Positions 1-6,140 of a stretch of DNA of 6,598 bases are shown in pieces. A model generated the notes under the pieces. The model was given only the letters and a program-made list of their open reading frames with translations, had not been told where the DNA came from and made no database searches. The DNA comes from Candidatus Delongbacteria bacterium (GTDB taxonomy: Bacteria > UBA4055). The number at the start of each line of letters is the position of its first letter. The stretch's first letter is position 1. Made by a program: the position numbers and the translations under genes. Where the stretch lies: positions 1-6,598 of the forward strand of contig WTAK01000178.1 of NCBI GenBank assembly GCA_013139625.1, written 5' to 3'.

Positions 1-1435
1 AAACACTTTCACTTAAAATAAATCTTAGTTCCGGCGCTGTAAGTACTCCCTCAGTATTAGATACGATCATTGCCGCAGCACCTGACACATGAGGACAAGC
101 CATTGATGTACCTGTTATTGCGTCATAACCACTCGATGTCCAAGTACTATGCACATCTACAGCAGGAGCACAGATCTCTACATAATCACCTGTATTTGAA
201 TTGTAATATCTTTTCCCTTGATTATCATGCCCTGCAACAGCCATAGCTCCTGAATAATATCCCGGATACCTTTCAGTTTCTAGTTCATTATCATTTCCTG
301 AAGCAAAAATTGTAATCCCGCCCTGAAGACCGGCTCCTCCACCATTGGCATTAAAATAATCAATAGCATCAAGTACGGGTTGATCAAAAACTCCCGGGCT
401 TGTATATCCCCAACTATTTTGAGAAATTGAGGCATCATTGTCTGCTGCCCATATCATAGCAGTATCGAAACCTCCAGTAGTGGATCCAAATACCTGGCAA
501 GACATCAATTTCGCACCGGAACCTGCAGTACCATCACCACCCGCAAGACCAGCAACTCCTATACCATTGTTTGTTACTGCCGCAACTGTTCCGGCAACAT
601 GAGTACCGTGATAATCGGGTTCTATTGTCGCATCATTATTTCCGAAATCATATCCAAGACCTGACCACATATTAGCAGCAATATCAGGATGATCGTATTG
701 TATACCTTGATCAACGATAGCAACTATAAAATCAGGGTTGCCTGTTTCTATATCCCAAGCTTCATATGCCCTGCAGTCCACACCTGGGACGCCTACTCTG
801 CCGTTTATGGTCTGTCCTGTATTTTCGTAATGCCATTGCTCAGGTTGGAGCTGTGGATCGTTCGGAGTCCATTTAGATCCTGTAGCTACTTTTTCTATAA
901 TATCATTAACATCTATTGGCATTCCATTTTTTTCAGGTGCAACTAATTTTTTTCTGTAAACTGGTTCTGCATATTCAACGTCTTCCAAAGCTGCATATTG
1001 CTTTACTGCAGCAACAACATCTTGATCTTTGCTAAACGTCACTTCGTAAATCAAATGAAATCCCCATGCACGGTGTCTGTCCTCATACTTTGAAACTTCA
1101 AGCTCTTTAGTCATACCGTAAAGCATATCAAATTTACGGTCATACAATTGTACTCCCACTGATTTGCTGACAGCATCCAAAGAAGATACACCTGTTTCGG
1201 CGTAACCTTTTGCTGTTGGTCTAAAATATCTTTGATCCATTTGCTCTTCAAGGTCATGTTTGATCTTGATCGTAAGCTTTCCCGGCTCATAAGCATCAGC
1301 CGGAACTTTTGATAGGTCAATCACAGGTCTTTCACCTCTGGCAACCTTGTACCCATTGATAATTTTAGTTTCTTGGGACATTAATCCCGTCAAACTAAAA
1401 ACAAGCATTAAAACTACTACTAAAAATCTCCTCAT
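1..1435 (-). CDS. Secreted subtilisin-like (S8) serine protease, partial, C-terminus beyond the left edge
   Basis: An uninterrupted frame of 478 codons starts at the ATG at 1433-1435 and runs off the window. This start is supported by the GGAGGAGA site at 1439-1446 and an immediate signal peptide: MRRF, a hydrophobic stretch at about residues 4-18, and likely cleavage near Ser20-Gln21. Residues 22 to about 195 look like a prodomain that ends in the typical VEYAEPVY stretch (153-160). The catalytic domain follows, with Asp242 (IVDQG), His276 (HGTHVAG), oxyanion Asn381 (ASGN) and Ser444 (GTSMACPHVSG), so all catalytic residues are present. The Asp motif has Gln where most family members have Thr or Ser. 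By family knowledge this is an exported endopeptidase that matures by removing its prodomain. It is a tandem paralogue of the next gene upstream, about half identical by eye over the catalytic domain. Any C-terminal accessory domains are not visible. The protease call is very secure; the substrate is unknown. Confidence 0.95.
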   Translation of the reverse strand, partial: MRRFLVVVLMLVFSLTGLMSQETKIINGYKVARGERPVIDLSKVPADAYEPGKLTIKIKHDLEEQMDQRYFRPTAKGYAETGVSSLDAVSKSVGVQLYDRKFDMLYGMTKELEVSKYEDRHRAWGFHLIYEVTFSKDQDVVAAVKQYAALEDVEYAEPVYRKKLVAPEKNGMPIDVNDIIEKVATGSKWTPNDPQLQPEQWHYENTGQTINGRVGVPGVDCRAYEAWDIETGNPDFIVAIVDQGIQYDHPDIAANMWSGLGYDFGNNDATIEPDYHGTHVAGTVAAVTNNGIGVAGLAGGDGTAGSGAKLMSCQVFGSTTGGFDTAMIWAADNDASISQNSWGYTSPGVFDQPVLDAIDYFNANGGGAGLQGGITIFASGNDNELETERYPGYYSGAMAVAGHDNQGKRYYNSNTGDYVEICAPAVDVHSTWTSSGYDAITGTSMACPHVSGAAAMIVSNTEGVLTAPELRFILSESV

Positions 1436-1438
1436 ACA

Positions 1439-1446
1439 TCTCCTCC
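1439..1446 (-). promoter_or_regulatory. Ribosome binding site of the downstream subtilase gene
   Basis: Read on the minus strand this is GGAGGAGA, three bases before the ATG at 1435 with the GGAGG core seven to eight bases away. It fixes the start and shows Shine-Dalgarno-led initiation. Confidence 0.8.
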
Positions 1447-1510
1447 ACACTTTTACATAAATTAATTTCTATATTCAACTTCCTCTATACTTCTCGATTA
1501 CATGCCATAT

Positions 1511-1539
1511 AAAATAACAATAAAATATATAATAGTCAA
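1511..1539 (-). promoter_or_regulatory. Sigma-70-type promoter of the downstream subtilase gene
   Basis: The minus strand reads TTGACT (1534-1539), a 17-nt spacer, then TATTTT (1511-1516). The -10 box ends 75 nt before the ATG. The same boxes, spacing and leader length occur ahead of the paralogue (4491-4519), and the block 1505-1556 matches 4485-4536 at 41 of 52 positions without gaps. The matches concentrate in the two boxes and in an ATTTATGAC element that sits eight bases upstream of the -35 box in both copies (1548-1556 here). Conservation in an otherwise diverged leader is the main support. No transcript data are available. Confidence 0.65.
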
Positions 1540-1566
1540 TATGTATGGTCATAAATCTTGATTAAT

Positions 1567-1592
1567 AAAAAAAGACCGATATAAAATCGGCC
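1567..1592 (-). terminator. Rho-independent terminator after the 933-aa subtilase gene
   Basis: On the minus strand, GGCCGAT (1586-1592), a TTTAT loop and ATCGGTC (1574-1580) form a 7-bp stem with one G-U pair, followed by seven T (1567-1573). The stem can extend by three A-U pairs. It begins 21 bases after the stop codon at 1614. It lies upstream of the next gene's promoter, so the two protease genes are probably separate transcripts. Confidence 0.85.
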
Positions 1593-1613
1593 TTTCAGAA
1601 AGTAAATATTGTT

Positions 1614-4415
1614 CTACTTCGTACTATTAGTAGCCACAATATAATAGAATAGTTTTGCCTGATCAGCTGCAACTGTATATTGGTTAGTTCCAACCGAGGT
1701 AACAAAAGTAAATGTCCCATAAGGGTCATCTGATGAATAAACATCGTACCCTGTTGCATCCGCAGATACATCCCAGTCCACAACCAAATCAGTTCCTGAA
1801 ATACTTGTAATGATATTCATTGGAACAGCAGGAGTGGTAGGTCCTGAAGCTGTTACAGTAAATACCACAGGTAATGTTTTATTCGCCTCATCAGGATCAT
1901 CTGAGTCAATAATAATATCAGCATTGTAAACACCATCAATTAGTCCTGTAGCATCACATGTCAAGTTAATTGTATTGCTACCAGATACTGAAACAGTTCC
2001 TGAAGTTGAACTATTTATTGTCAACCAATTATATGGCACAGCTTCAGATGAAACTGCAATATTATCAATATCCCAAGTACCAGTAGCGGCTTGAGCTCTG
2101 GTAGTATATGCAGAAAATCTTAATTGTGTACTCGTCGATTTAATTGGGAGTTCTAAGTGAATAGGAGTATTATCATCTAGAGTTCCGTAATATACTTCCA
2201 CCCAGGCTGAACCTGTATAATATTCAACTTTTGTCCAGTTTCCACTTCTTGGGAAAAAGTCCTGTGTCATATCCAGATACAATGGATTCACTGACGCTGA
2301 AGTATCAAATGAAGGTGATGTTAAAGTACAAGTTACACCACTTCCTGTTGCTCTTGCACCTCCGTTATATTCTACCCAGCTTGTATTTGTATAACTTGTT
2401 CCTGGGAATGATGAAAAATCGTTAGCATGGTATGTTCCACCTGGGATCAAAAATCCAGAATAAGATGGAGTTATATCAGTATAGCTAAGAGTATAGTTTC
2501 CAAGATTTTCAATATCAAAAGAGTCTGAAACGTTAGCTTCAGGAGCAGCGGTTGTATTTAGTTGAGCAGTTGATAGATTAATATCCGGAAATGAAATTGT
2601 TACATCCCATGTGGATGAATATGAACTCGATCCAATATTATTTGTCGCCAAAACTTTCCAGTAATAAACTTCTTCTGAAAGAGTAACTGTAGATGTGTAT
2701 TCACTTACTGTAGTCACTTCATTTATTTCAGGAGAACCGAAGTTTGAATTATTATCAATCATTATTGTATATGAAGATGTCTCATCATTATCTGCCCAAT
2801 CAAATGTAGGTGTTGCATCAGCTATTGTACTGCTATTTGAAGGATTTACTAGAGACGGAGCTGAAGGTGGAGCTGTGTATAGCATACTTTCTGCCATTTG
2901 TAATGCAGCATAAGCGTTTAATCTTCCCGATCCCAACATTCCTGCATAAGTAGGATTTATATCATCAATATAATCAGTTGTATTGTTCAATATATCTCTA
3001 ACTTCCTGATTTGTAAAGACTCCATGACCTAAAGAAATTATCAATGCAGCAACACCTGAAACATGAGGACAGGCCATAGAAGTTCCTTGATAAAATCCAT
3101 AATTCGATGAAGCCCAGCAACTTAAAACACCCTCAGGATCATCAGTAAAACCTGTATAGCCACCTGGAGCTGCTATTTCTACCCACGTATCATAGTTTGA
3201 GTAGTAAGATCTTATATCGTCTTTATCTGTTGCAGCAACTCCCATTGCTCCAGAATAACATCCAGGCCACCATAAACCTGAAGCATCACTATTTCCTGCT
3301 GCAAATATCACTAATCCACCATCTAAAGCTGTTCCACCACCATTTGCATTAAAATAATCAATACCATCAAGAACCAGTTGATCATAAGAACCTACAGTAG
3401 TATAACCCCAACTATTTTGTGATATAACGGCATCATTATCTGCTGAGTATAAATAAGGTAAATTGGAATTTCCACCACCAGCACCTGATGGATCATAAAC
3501 TTGAACGGACATCAACCTAACACCATCATTTGATCCTGTTCCACCTGCAATTCCAGCAACTCCTTCGTTATTATTTGAGACAGCTGAAATAGTTCCGGCA
3601 GTATGACATCCATGATCTCCACCTTCTATTGTAGAATTATCTGCTTGAAAGTCATAACCAATACCTGACCATACGTGAGGACCTAGATCAGGGTGATCCA
3701 ACTGAATACCCATATCTTGAACAGCAACAAGAACTTGATTATTTCCTCTTTCAATATCCCAAGCTTCAGGTAGATCAATATCACAATCTACCGTACCACC
3801 CTCTTGTCCGGTATTGTTGTAATGCCATTGCTCAGAATATCTTGTATCATTAACAGTTAATTTTGGATTACTAACTTTATCTTCTTGAGCAGGAACGTAT
3901 TCTTTTGAACTTACAGGCATATAAATTTTATCTTTGTAAACAGGTTCTGCAAAATCAACTTCTTTTAAAGCCATATAATCTTTCACGGCTTGAATAACAT
4001 CTGTACCTTCGGGTAAATATACTTCCATCCAAAGATGAAATCCCCAAGCTTTATGTTTCTCTCTGTGCTTGATAGATGCAGGAGAAATTTCATAAAAACC
4101 ATACTGTTTAGGCTTAATTTTCTCTATTCCGTATTTAGCATTAACTTTGTCAATACTCTCAACTCCGGTATTCAGAGCAACACCTTTAACTTTACTTTCA
4201 TGAATTACATCATCTTTTATGAATTCTTCCATTTCCGGGGCTAATTTAATCCAGATCTTATCGGTATAATAAGCATCCACGGGAGCTTCTGACAGATTGA
4301 CAGAAGGTCTTTCACCTCTAGTAACTTTATAACCGTTAATGATTTCAGTTTTCTGAGAAAATAATCCCGTTAAACTAAAGACCAGCATTAAAACTACTAC
4401 TAAAAATCTCCTCAT
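1614..4415 (-). CDS. Secreted multidomain subtilisin-like (S8) serine protease with C-terminal FN3/ASH-type modules
   Basis: This is a complete 933-residue exported protease. The start is set by the AGAGGAGA site at 4419-4426 and a signal peptide almost identical to its neighbour's (MRRF, hydrophobic 4-18, cleavage near Ser20-Gln21). A prodomain at about 22-190 ends in VDFAEPVY (153-160). The catalytic domain (about 195-510) carries Asp234 (VQDMG), His268 (DHGCHTAG), oxyanion Asn375 (AAGN) and Ser446 (GTSMACPHVSG). The His motif is unusual: Cys270 and Thr272 replace the Thr and Val of HGTHVAG. An FN3-like domain (about 517-608, with TPTFDW) follows. Next is an ASH/BACON-like domain (about 610-856) that appears split by a jelly-roll-like insert (about 655-788). 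A terminal FN3-like domain (about 860-931) closes the protein. There is no LPXTG motif or obvious type IX sorting domain. It probably acts outside the cell or on its surface as a broad endopeptidase. The family call is very secure; C-terminal domain names rest on pattern recognition only. Confidence 0.96.
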   Translation of the reverse strand: MRRFLVVVLMLVFSLTGLFSQKTEIINGYKVTRGERPSVNLSEAPVDAYYTDKIWIKLAPEMEEFIKDDVIHESKVKGVALNTGVESIDKVNAKYGIEKIKPKQYGFYEISPASIKHREKHKAWGFHLWMEVYLPEGTDVIQAVKDYMALKEVDFAEPVYKDKIYMPVSSKEYVPAQEDKVSNPKLTVNDTRYSEQWHYNNTGQEGGTVDCDIDLPEAWDIERGNNQVLVAVQDMGIQLDHPDLGPHVWSGIGYDFQADNSTIEGGDHGCHTAGTISAVSNNNEGVAGIAGGTGSNDGVRLMSVQVYDPSGAGGGNSNLPYLYSADNDAVISQNSWGYTTVGSYDQLVLDGIDYFNANGGGTALDGGLVIFAAGNSDASGLWWPGCYSGAMGVAATDKDDIRSYYSNYDTWVEIAAPGGYTGFTDDPEGVLSCWASSNYGFYQGTSMACPHVSGVAALIISLGHGVFTNQEVRDILNNTTDYIDDINPTYAGMLGSGRLNAYAALQMAESMLYTAPPSAPSLVNPSNSSTIADATPTFDWADNDETSSYTIMIDNNSNFGSPEINEVTTVSEYTSTVTLSEEVYYWKVLATNNIGSSSYSSTWDVTISFPDINLSTAQLNTTAAPEANVSDSFDIENLGNYTLSYTDITPSYSGFLIPGGTYHANDFSSFPGTSYTNTSWVEYNGGARATGSGVTCTLTSPSFDTSASVNPLYLDMTQDFFPRSGNWTKVEYYTGSAWVEVYYGTLDDNTPIHLELPIKSTSTQLRFSAYTTRAQAATGTWDIDNIAVSSEAVPYNWLTINSSTSGTVSVSGSNTINLTCDATGLIDGVYNADIIIDSDDPDEANKTLPVVFTVTASGPTTPAVPMNIITSISGTDLVVDWDVSADATGYDVYSSDDPYGTFTFVTSVGTNQYTVAADQAKLFYYIVATNSTK

Positions 4416-4418
4416 ACT

Positions 4419-4426
4419 TCTCCTCT
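4419..4426 (-). promoter_or_regulatory. Ribosome binding site of the 933-aa subtilase gene
   Basis: Read on the minus strand this is AGAGGAGA, three bases before the ATG at 4415. It aligns position for position with the site of the paralogue at 1439-1446. Confidence 0.8.
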
Positions 4427-4473
4427 ACATTTTTTACGTCTATTTTTTATTTTTTTTACTTTCATTTGCTACA

Positions 4474-4496
4474 TATTTTATATGGCATATAAAATA
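4474..4496. repeat. 23-bp palindrome over the -10 box and expected transcription start
   Basis: The two arms, TATTTTATATG (4474-4484) and CATATAAAATA (4486-4496), are perfect 11-bp inverted repeats around one central G. The right arm contains the -10 hexamer of the minus-strand subtilase promoter, and the left arm reaches about where transcription should start. This is where a repressor operator would sit. In the paralogue only the right arm is intact (about 7 of 11 positions still pair), so the symmetry may be a chance result of AT-richness. An operator role is inference. Confidence 0.35.
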
Positions 4497-4519
4497 CCAT
4501 AAAAAACGATAATAGTCAA
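4491..4519 (-). promoter_or_regulatory. Sigma-70-type promoter of the 933-aa subtilase gene
   Basis: The minus strand reads TTGACT (4514-4519), a 17-nt spacer, then TATTTT (4491-4496), ending 75 nt before the ATG. The geometry is identical to the paralogue's promoter at 1511-1539, including the upstream ATTTATGAC element (4528-4536). Here the -10 box lies inside a long palindrome (4474-4496). The leader is very A-rich on the transcribed strand (4434-4465), which should leave the ribosome binding site unstructured. Confidence 0.65.
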
Positions 4520-4583
4520 TATCGGTTGTCATAAATTTCGAATTTAATTTAAATTGTTGTTATTTTATTCACGATCTTTTCTG

Positions 4584-4612
4584 TTGGAATTAATCGAATT
4601 TTAGGCTAAATT
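4584..4612 (+). promoter_or_regulatory. Possible promoter of the dehydrogenase/scramblase-like operon
   Basis: TTGGAA (4584-4589), a 17-nt spacer and TAAATT (4607-4612) form a weak sigma-70-like pair, each box matching four of six consensus bases, 30 nt before the ATG. A promoter is expected in this divergent gap (4416-4642). The exact boxes are uncertain because the sequence is so AT-rich. Confidence 0.3.
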
Positions 4613-4633
4613 ACCTTATCTAAACAACAACTT

Positions 4634-4638
4634 GGAGG
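4634..4638 (+). promoter_or_regulatory. Ribosome binding site of the dehydrogenase gene
   Basis: A perfect GGAGG lies four bases before the ATG at 4643. The spacing is rather tight, but no better start is nearby and the protein aligns with its family from this Met. Confidence 0.75.
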
Positions 4639-4642
4639 CAAT

Positions 4643-5413
4643 ATGACAAACTTGAAAAATAAAATCATTTTCATTAGCGGAGCAAACAGTGGGATAGGTA
4701 AAGCTTGTGCTGAGCAGTTTGCAAAAAAAGGAGCAAAACTTATCCTTTGCAGCAGAAATATTGATAAACTTATTAAGGTTGCTGAGAAAATAAATGAAAA
4801 ATACGACACTGAGATCCTCACATACCAGTTAGATATTAGCGACAGAGATAAAGTTTCTATTGTTATTGATGAACTTCCGAAAAAATGGCAAAAAATATAT
4901 GCTCTTGTAAATAATGCAGGTGGTGCTCTTGGATTTGATAAATTCCAGGATGGTAATATCGATGACTGGGATGAAATGATCGATTCAAATGTAAAAGGTC
5001 TTCTTTATCTATCCAGATCTATCGTTCCACTTATGATAAAAAATAAAAATGGACATGTGATAAACATTGGTTCTATTGCCGGAGTGGCTGCTTATCCGAA
5101 AGGAGCTGTTTACTGTGGTGTGAAAGCTGCGTCGAAAGCTATCAGTGATGGTTTGAGAATGGATACTGTCGATACTCCGATCAGAGTTACTAATATTCAA
5201 CCCGGATTAGTTGAAACTAATTTCAGTATCGTTAGATTTCACGGAGATAAAAAAACAGCTAAGAATGTTTACAAAGGCTTAAAAGCTTTGACAGCTGATG
5301 ACATTGCCGATATCGTGCTATATTCTGCTCAAGTACCTTCACATGTTCAGATCACGGAGGTAACAGTTACTCCAACTGCTCAAGCATCAGGAACAGTCGT
5401 TCATAGAAAATAA
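4643..5413 (+). CDS. YdfG-like NADP-dependent short-chain dehydrogenase (SDR family)
   Basis: This 256-residue classical SDR reduces or oxidises small hydroxy/oxo substrates in the cytoplasm. The Rossmann glycine motif is SGANSGIG (12-19), with Ser where TGxxxGIG normally has Thr. NNAG is at 90-93. The catalytic tetrad is Asn116, Ser144, Tyr157 and Lys161 (YCGVK), and the PG motif is at 187-188. Arg38 after the second strand fits NADP(H) preference. From memory the protein resembles E. coli YdfG (248 aa; 3-hydroxy acid / serine / malonic semialdehyde dehydrogenase) along its length. Shared stretches include the region around DDWDEMIDSNVKGL, INIGSIAG, IQPGLVETNFS.VRF.GD and the VHRK end. The SDR call is secure; the exact substrate is not. 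It is the first gene of an operon, with the scramblase-like gene 19 nt downstream, and is divergent from the protease gene. Confidence 0.93.
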   Translation: MTNLKNKIIFISGANSGIGKACAEQFAKKGAKLILCSRNIDKLIKVAEKINEKYDTEILTYQLDISDRDKVSIVIDELPKKWQKIYALVNNAGGALGFDKFQDGNIDDWDEMIDSNVKGLLYLSRSIVPLMIKNKNGHVINIGSIAGVAAYPKGAVYCGVKAASKAISDGLRMDTVDTPIRVTNIQPGLVETNFSIVRFHGDKKTAKNVYKGLKALTADDIADIVLYSAQVPSHVQITEVTVTPTAQASGTVVHRK

Positions 5414-5421
5414 AAAAATAC

Positions 5422-5426
5422 AGGAG
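5422..5426 (+). promoter_or_regulatory. Ribosome binding site of the scramblase-like gene
   Basis: AGGAG sits six bases before the ATG at 5433, within the 19-nt gap after the dehydrogenase stop. It supports this start and translation from a shared transcript. Confidence 0.75.
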
Positions 5427-5432
5427 AAAATC

Positions 5433-6020
5433 ATGAATTCTATTTTAGAGAGAAATCTATTTTTTATAAAGGAGCATCTAGGAATTTTCAAAGCTGCAAA
5501 CAATTACGACATTGTTGATCCTAATAATCAAGAGATTATAATGACTTGCCGAGAAGAAAAACTTGGATTCATTACAAAATTGTTAAGATTTACCGATTAC
5601 AAAAGAATGACTCCTTTTGAAATTGAGATCAAAACTGCTTCAGGAGAAAAAGTTTTAACTGTGAAGCGTGGGATATCGATCTTTCTTTCGAAGGTTGAAG
5701 TATTAGACGAAAATGATGAGTTGGTTGGGATCTTTAAGCAGAAACTATTCTCAATAGGTGGAAAATTCGATGTCCTTGATCCTAATGAAAATTTCTTATG
5801 TACTCTAAAAGGAAAATGGACGAGTTGGGATTTTAAATTCATGAAAGATGATATGGAATTTGCCCATGTAAGTAAAAAATGGGCTGGTCTTGGGAAGGAA
5901 TTATTCACTTCAGCTGATAATTATATGCTTAGTATTGATGAAAATGTTCAAGCAGATAATCCGATCAGATTGCTTATACTTGCTGCTGTAATGTGTATAG
6001 ATATGGTCTTGAAGGAGTAG
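5433..6020 (+). CDS. Scramblase / LURP-one-related family protein (tubby-like fold)
   Basis: This 195-residue protein has no signal peptide. It looks like the bacterial branch of the phospholipid scramblase / LURP-one-related families, which fold as a 12-stranded barrel around a central helix. The sequence is strand-rich and shows an internal two-fold repeat: YDIVDPN (25-31) recurs as FDVLDPN (112-118), each followed by a short polar strand. Near the end come WxxxGKELF (150-158), DNYMLSID (162-169) and a hydrophobic helix (about 176-193, PIRLLILAAVMCIDMVL), which matches the family's buried C-terminal helix. Such proteins are often annotated as phospholipid scramblases, but bacterial members have no established activity. 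A membrane or lipid role is inference. The gene lies 19 nt after the dehydrogenase gene and is probably cotranscribed with it. The family call rests on recognised pattern, not a search. Confidence 0.8.
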   Translation: MNSILERNLFFIKEHLGIFKAANNYDIVDPNNQEIIMTCREEKLGFITKLLRFTDYKRMTPFEIEIKTASGEKVLTVKRGISIFLSKVEVLDENDELVGIFKQKLFSIGGKFDVLDPNENFLCTLKGKWTSWDFKFMKDDMEFAHVSKKWAGLGKELFTSADNYMLSIDENVQADNPIRLLILAAVMCIDMVLKE

Positions 6021-6034
6021 GTTTATCAAATAAT

Positions 6035-6060
6035 GTCATTCTCGGACTCGATCCGGGAAT
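6035..6060. repeat. REP-like palindromic element (GTCA plus hairpin)
   Basis: ATTCTCGGA (6038-6046), a CTCGA loop and TCCGGGAAT (6052-6060) form a 9-bp stem with one G-U pair, directly preceded by GTC (6035-6037). The run GTCATTC...GGGAATCCAG is a pattern I know from dispersed intergenic repeats in many bacterial genomes. It lies 15 bases after the scramblase-like stop and lacks a T-tract, so it is not a classic terminator itself. Repeat status needs copies elsewhere in the genome. Confidence 0.5.
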
Positions 6061-6082
6061 CCAGAATAATTTAATAATCGTC

Positions 6083-6110
6083 ACCCTGAATTTATTTCAG
6101 GGTTTTTTTT
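6083..6110 (+). terminator. Rho-independent terminator of the dehydrogenase/scramblase-like operon
   Basis: ACCCTGAA (6083-6090), a TTTAT loop and TTCAGGGT (6096-6103) form a perfect 8-bp stem running into eight T (6103-6110). It ends plus-strand transcription before the convergent CPBP gene. Read the other way it has no T-tract, so it probably does not serve that gene. Its CGTCACCCTGA...TTCAGGG form also matches a common dispersed repeat type. Confidence 0.85.
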
Positions 6111-6114
6111 ATCT

Positions 6115-6128
6115 TGAAATTAATTTCA
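6115..6128. repeat. 14-bp perfect palindrome between convergent genes
   Basis: TGAAATTAATTTCA is its own reverse complement and lies 12 bases past the stop of the CPBP gene. It has no loop or T-tract and is AT-rich, so it may be chance. A weak role in ending or stabilising the CPBP transcript is the only use I can suggest. Confidence 0.25.
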
Positions 6129-6140
6129 GCACATTACCAC

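Noticed and set aside
689..946. Plus-strand open frame of 85 codons
   Set aside because: It lies wholly antisense to the catalytic/prodomain region of the partial subtilase, has no ribosome binding site and encodes no recognisable protein.
4434..4465. T-rich tract as a terminator or slippery repeat
   Set aside because: No hairpin flanks it and it lies inside the leader of the protease gene; it is more simply an A-rich unstructured 5' leader.
4537..4583. AT-rich stretch with short inverted repeats as an origin or attachment site
   Set aside because: The symmetries are short and expected in such AT-rich sequence, with no iterons, integrase or replication gene nearby.
5009..5200. Minus-strand open frame with a Ser/His-rich product
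   Set aside because: It is antisense to the catalytic core of the dehydrogenase, and the Ser/His bias is what the complement of that coding sequence gives.
5597..5908. Minus-strand open frame of 103 codons
   Set aside because: It is antisense to the scramblase-like gene, whose own frame is well supported; the composition looks like a shadow and no start signal precedes it.
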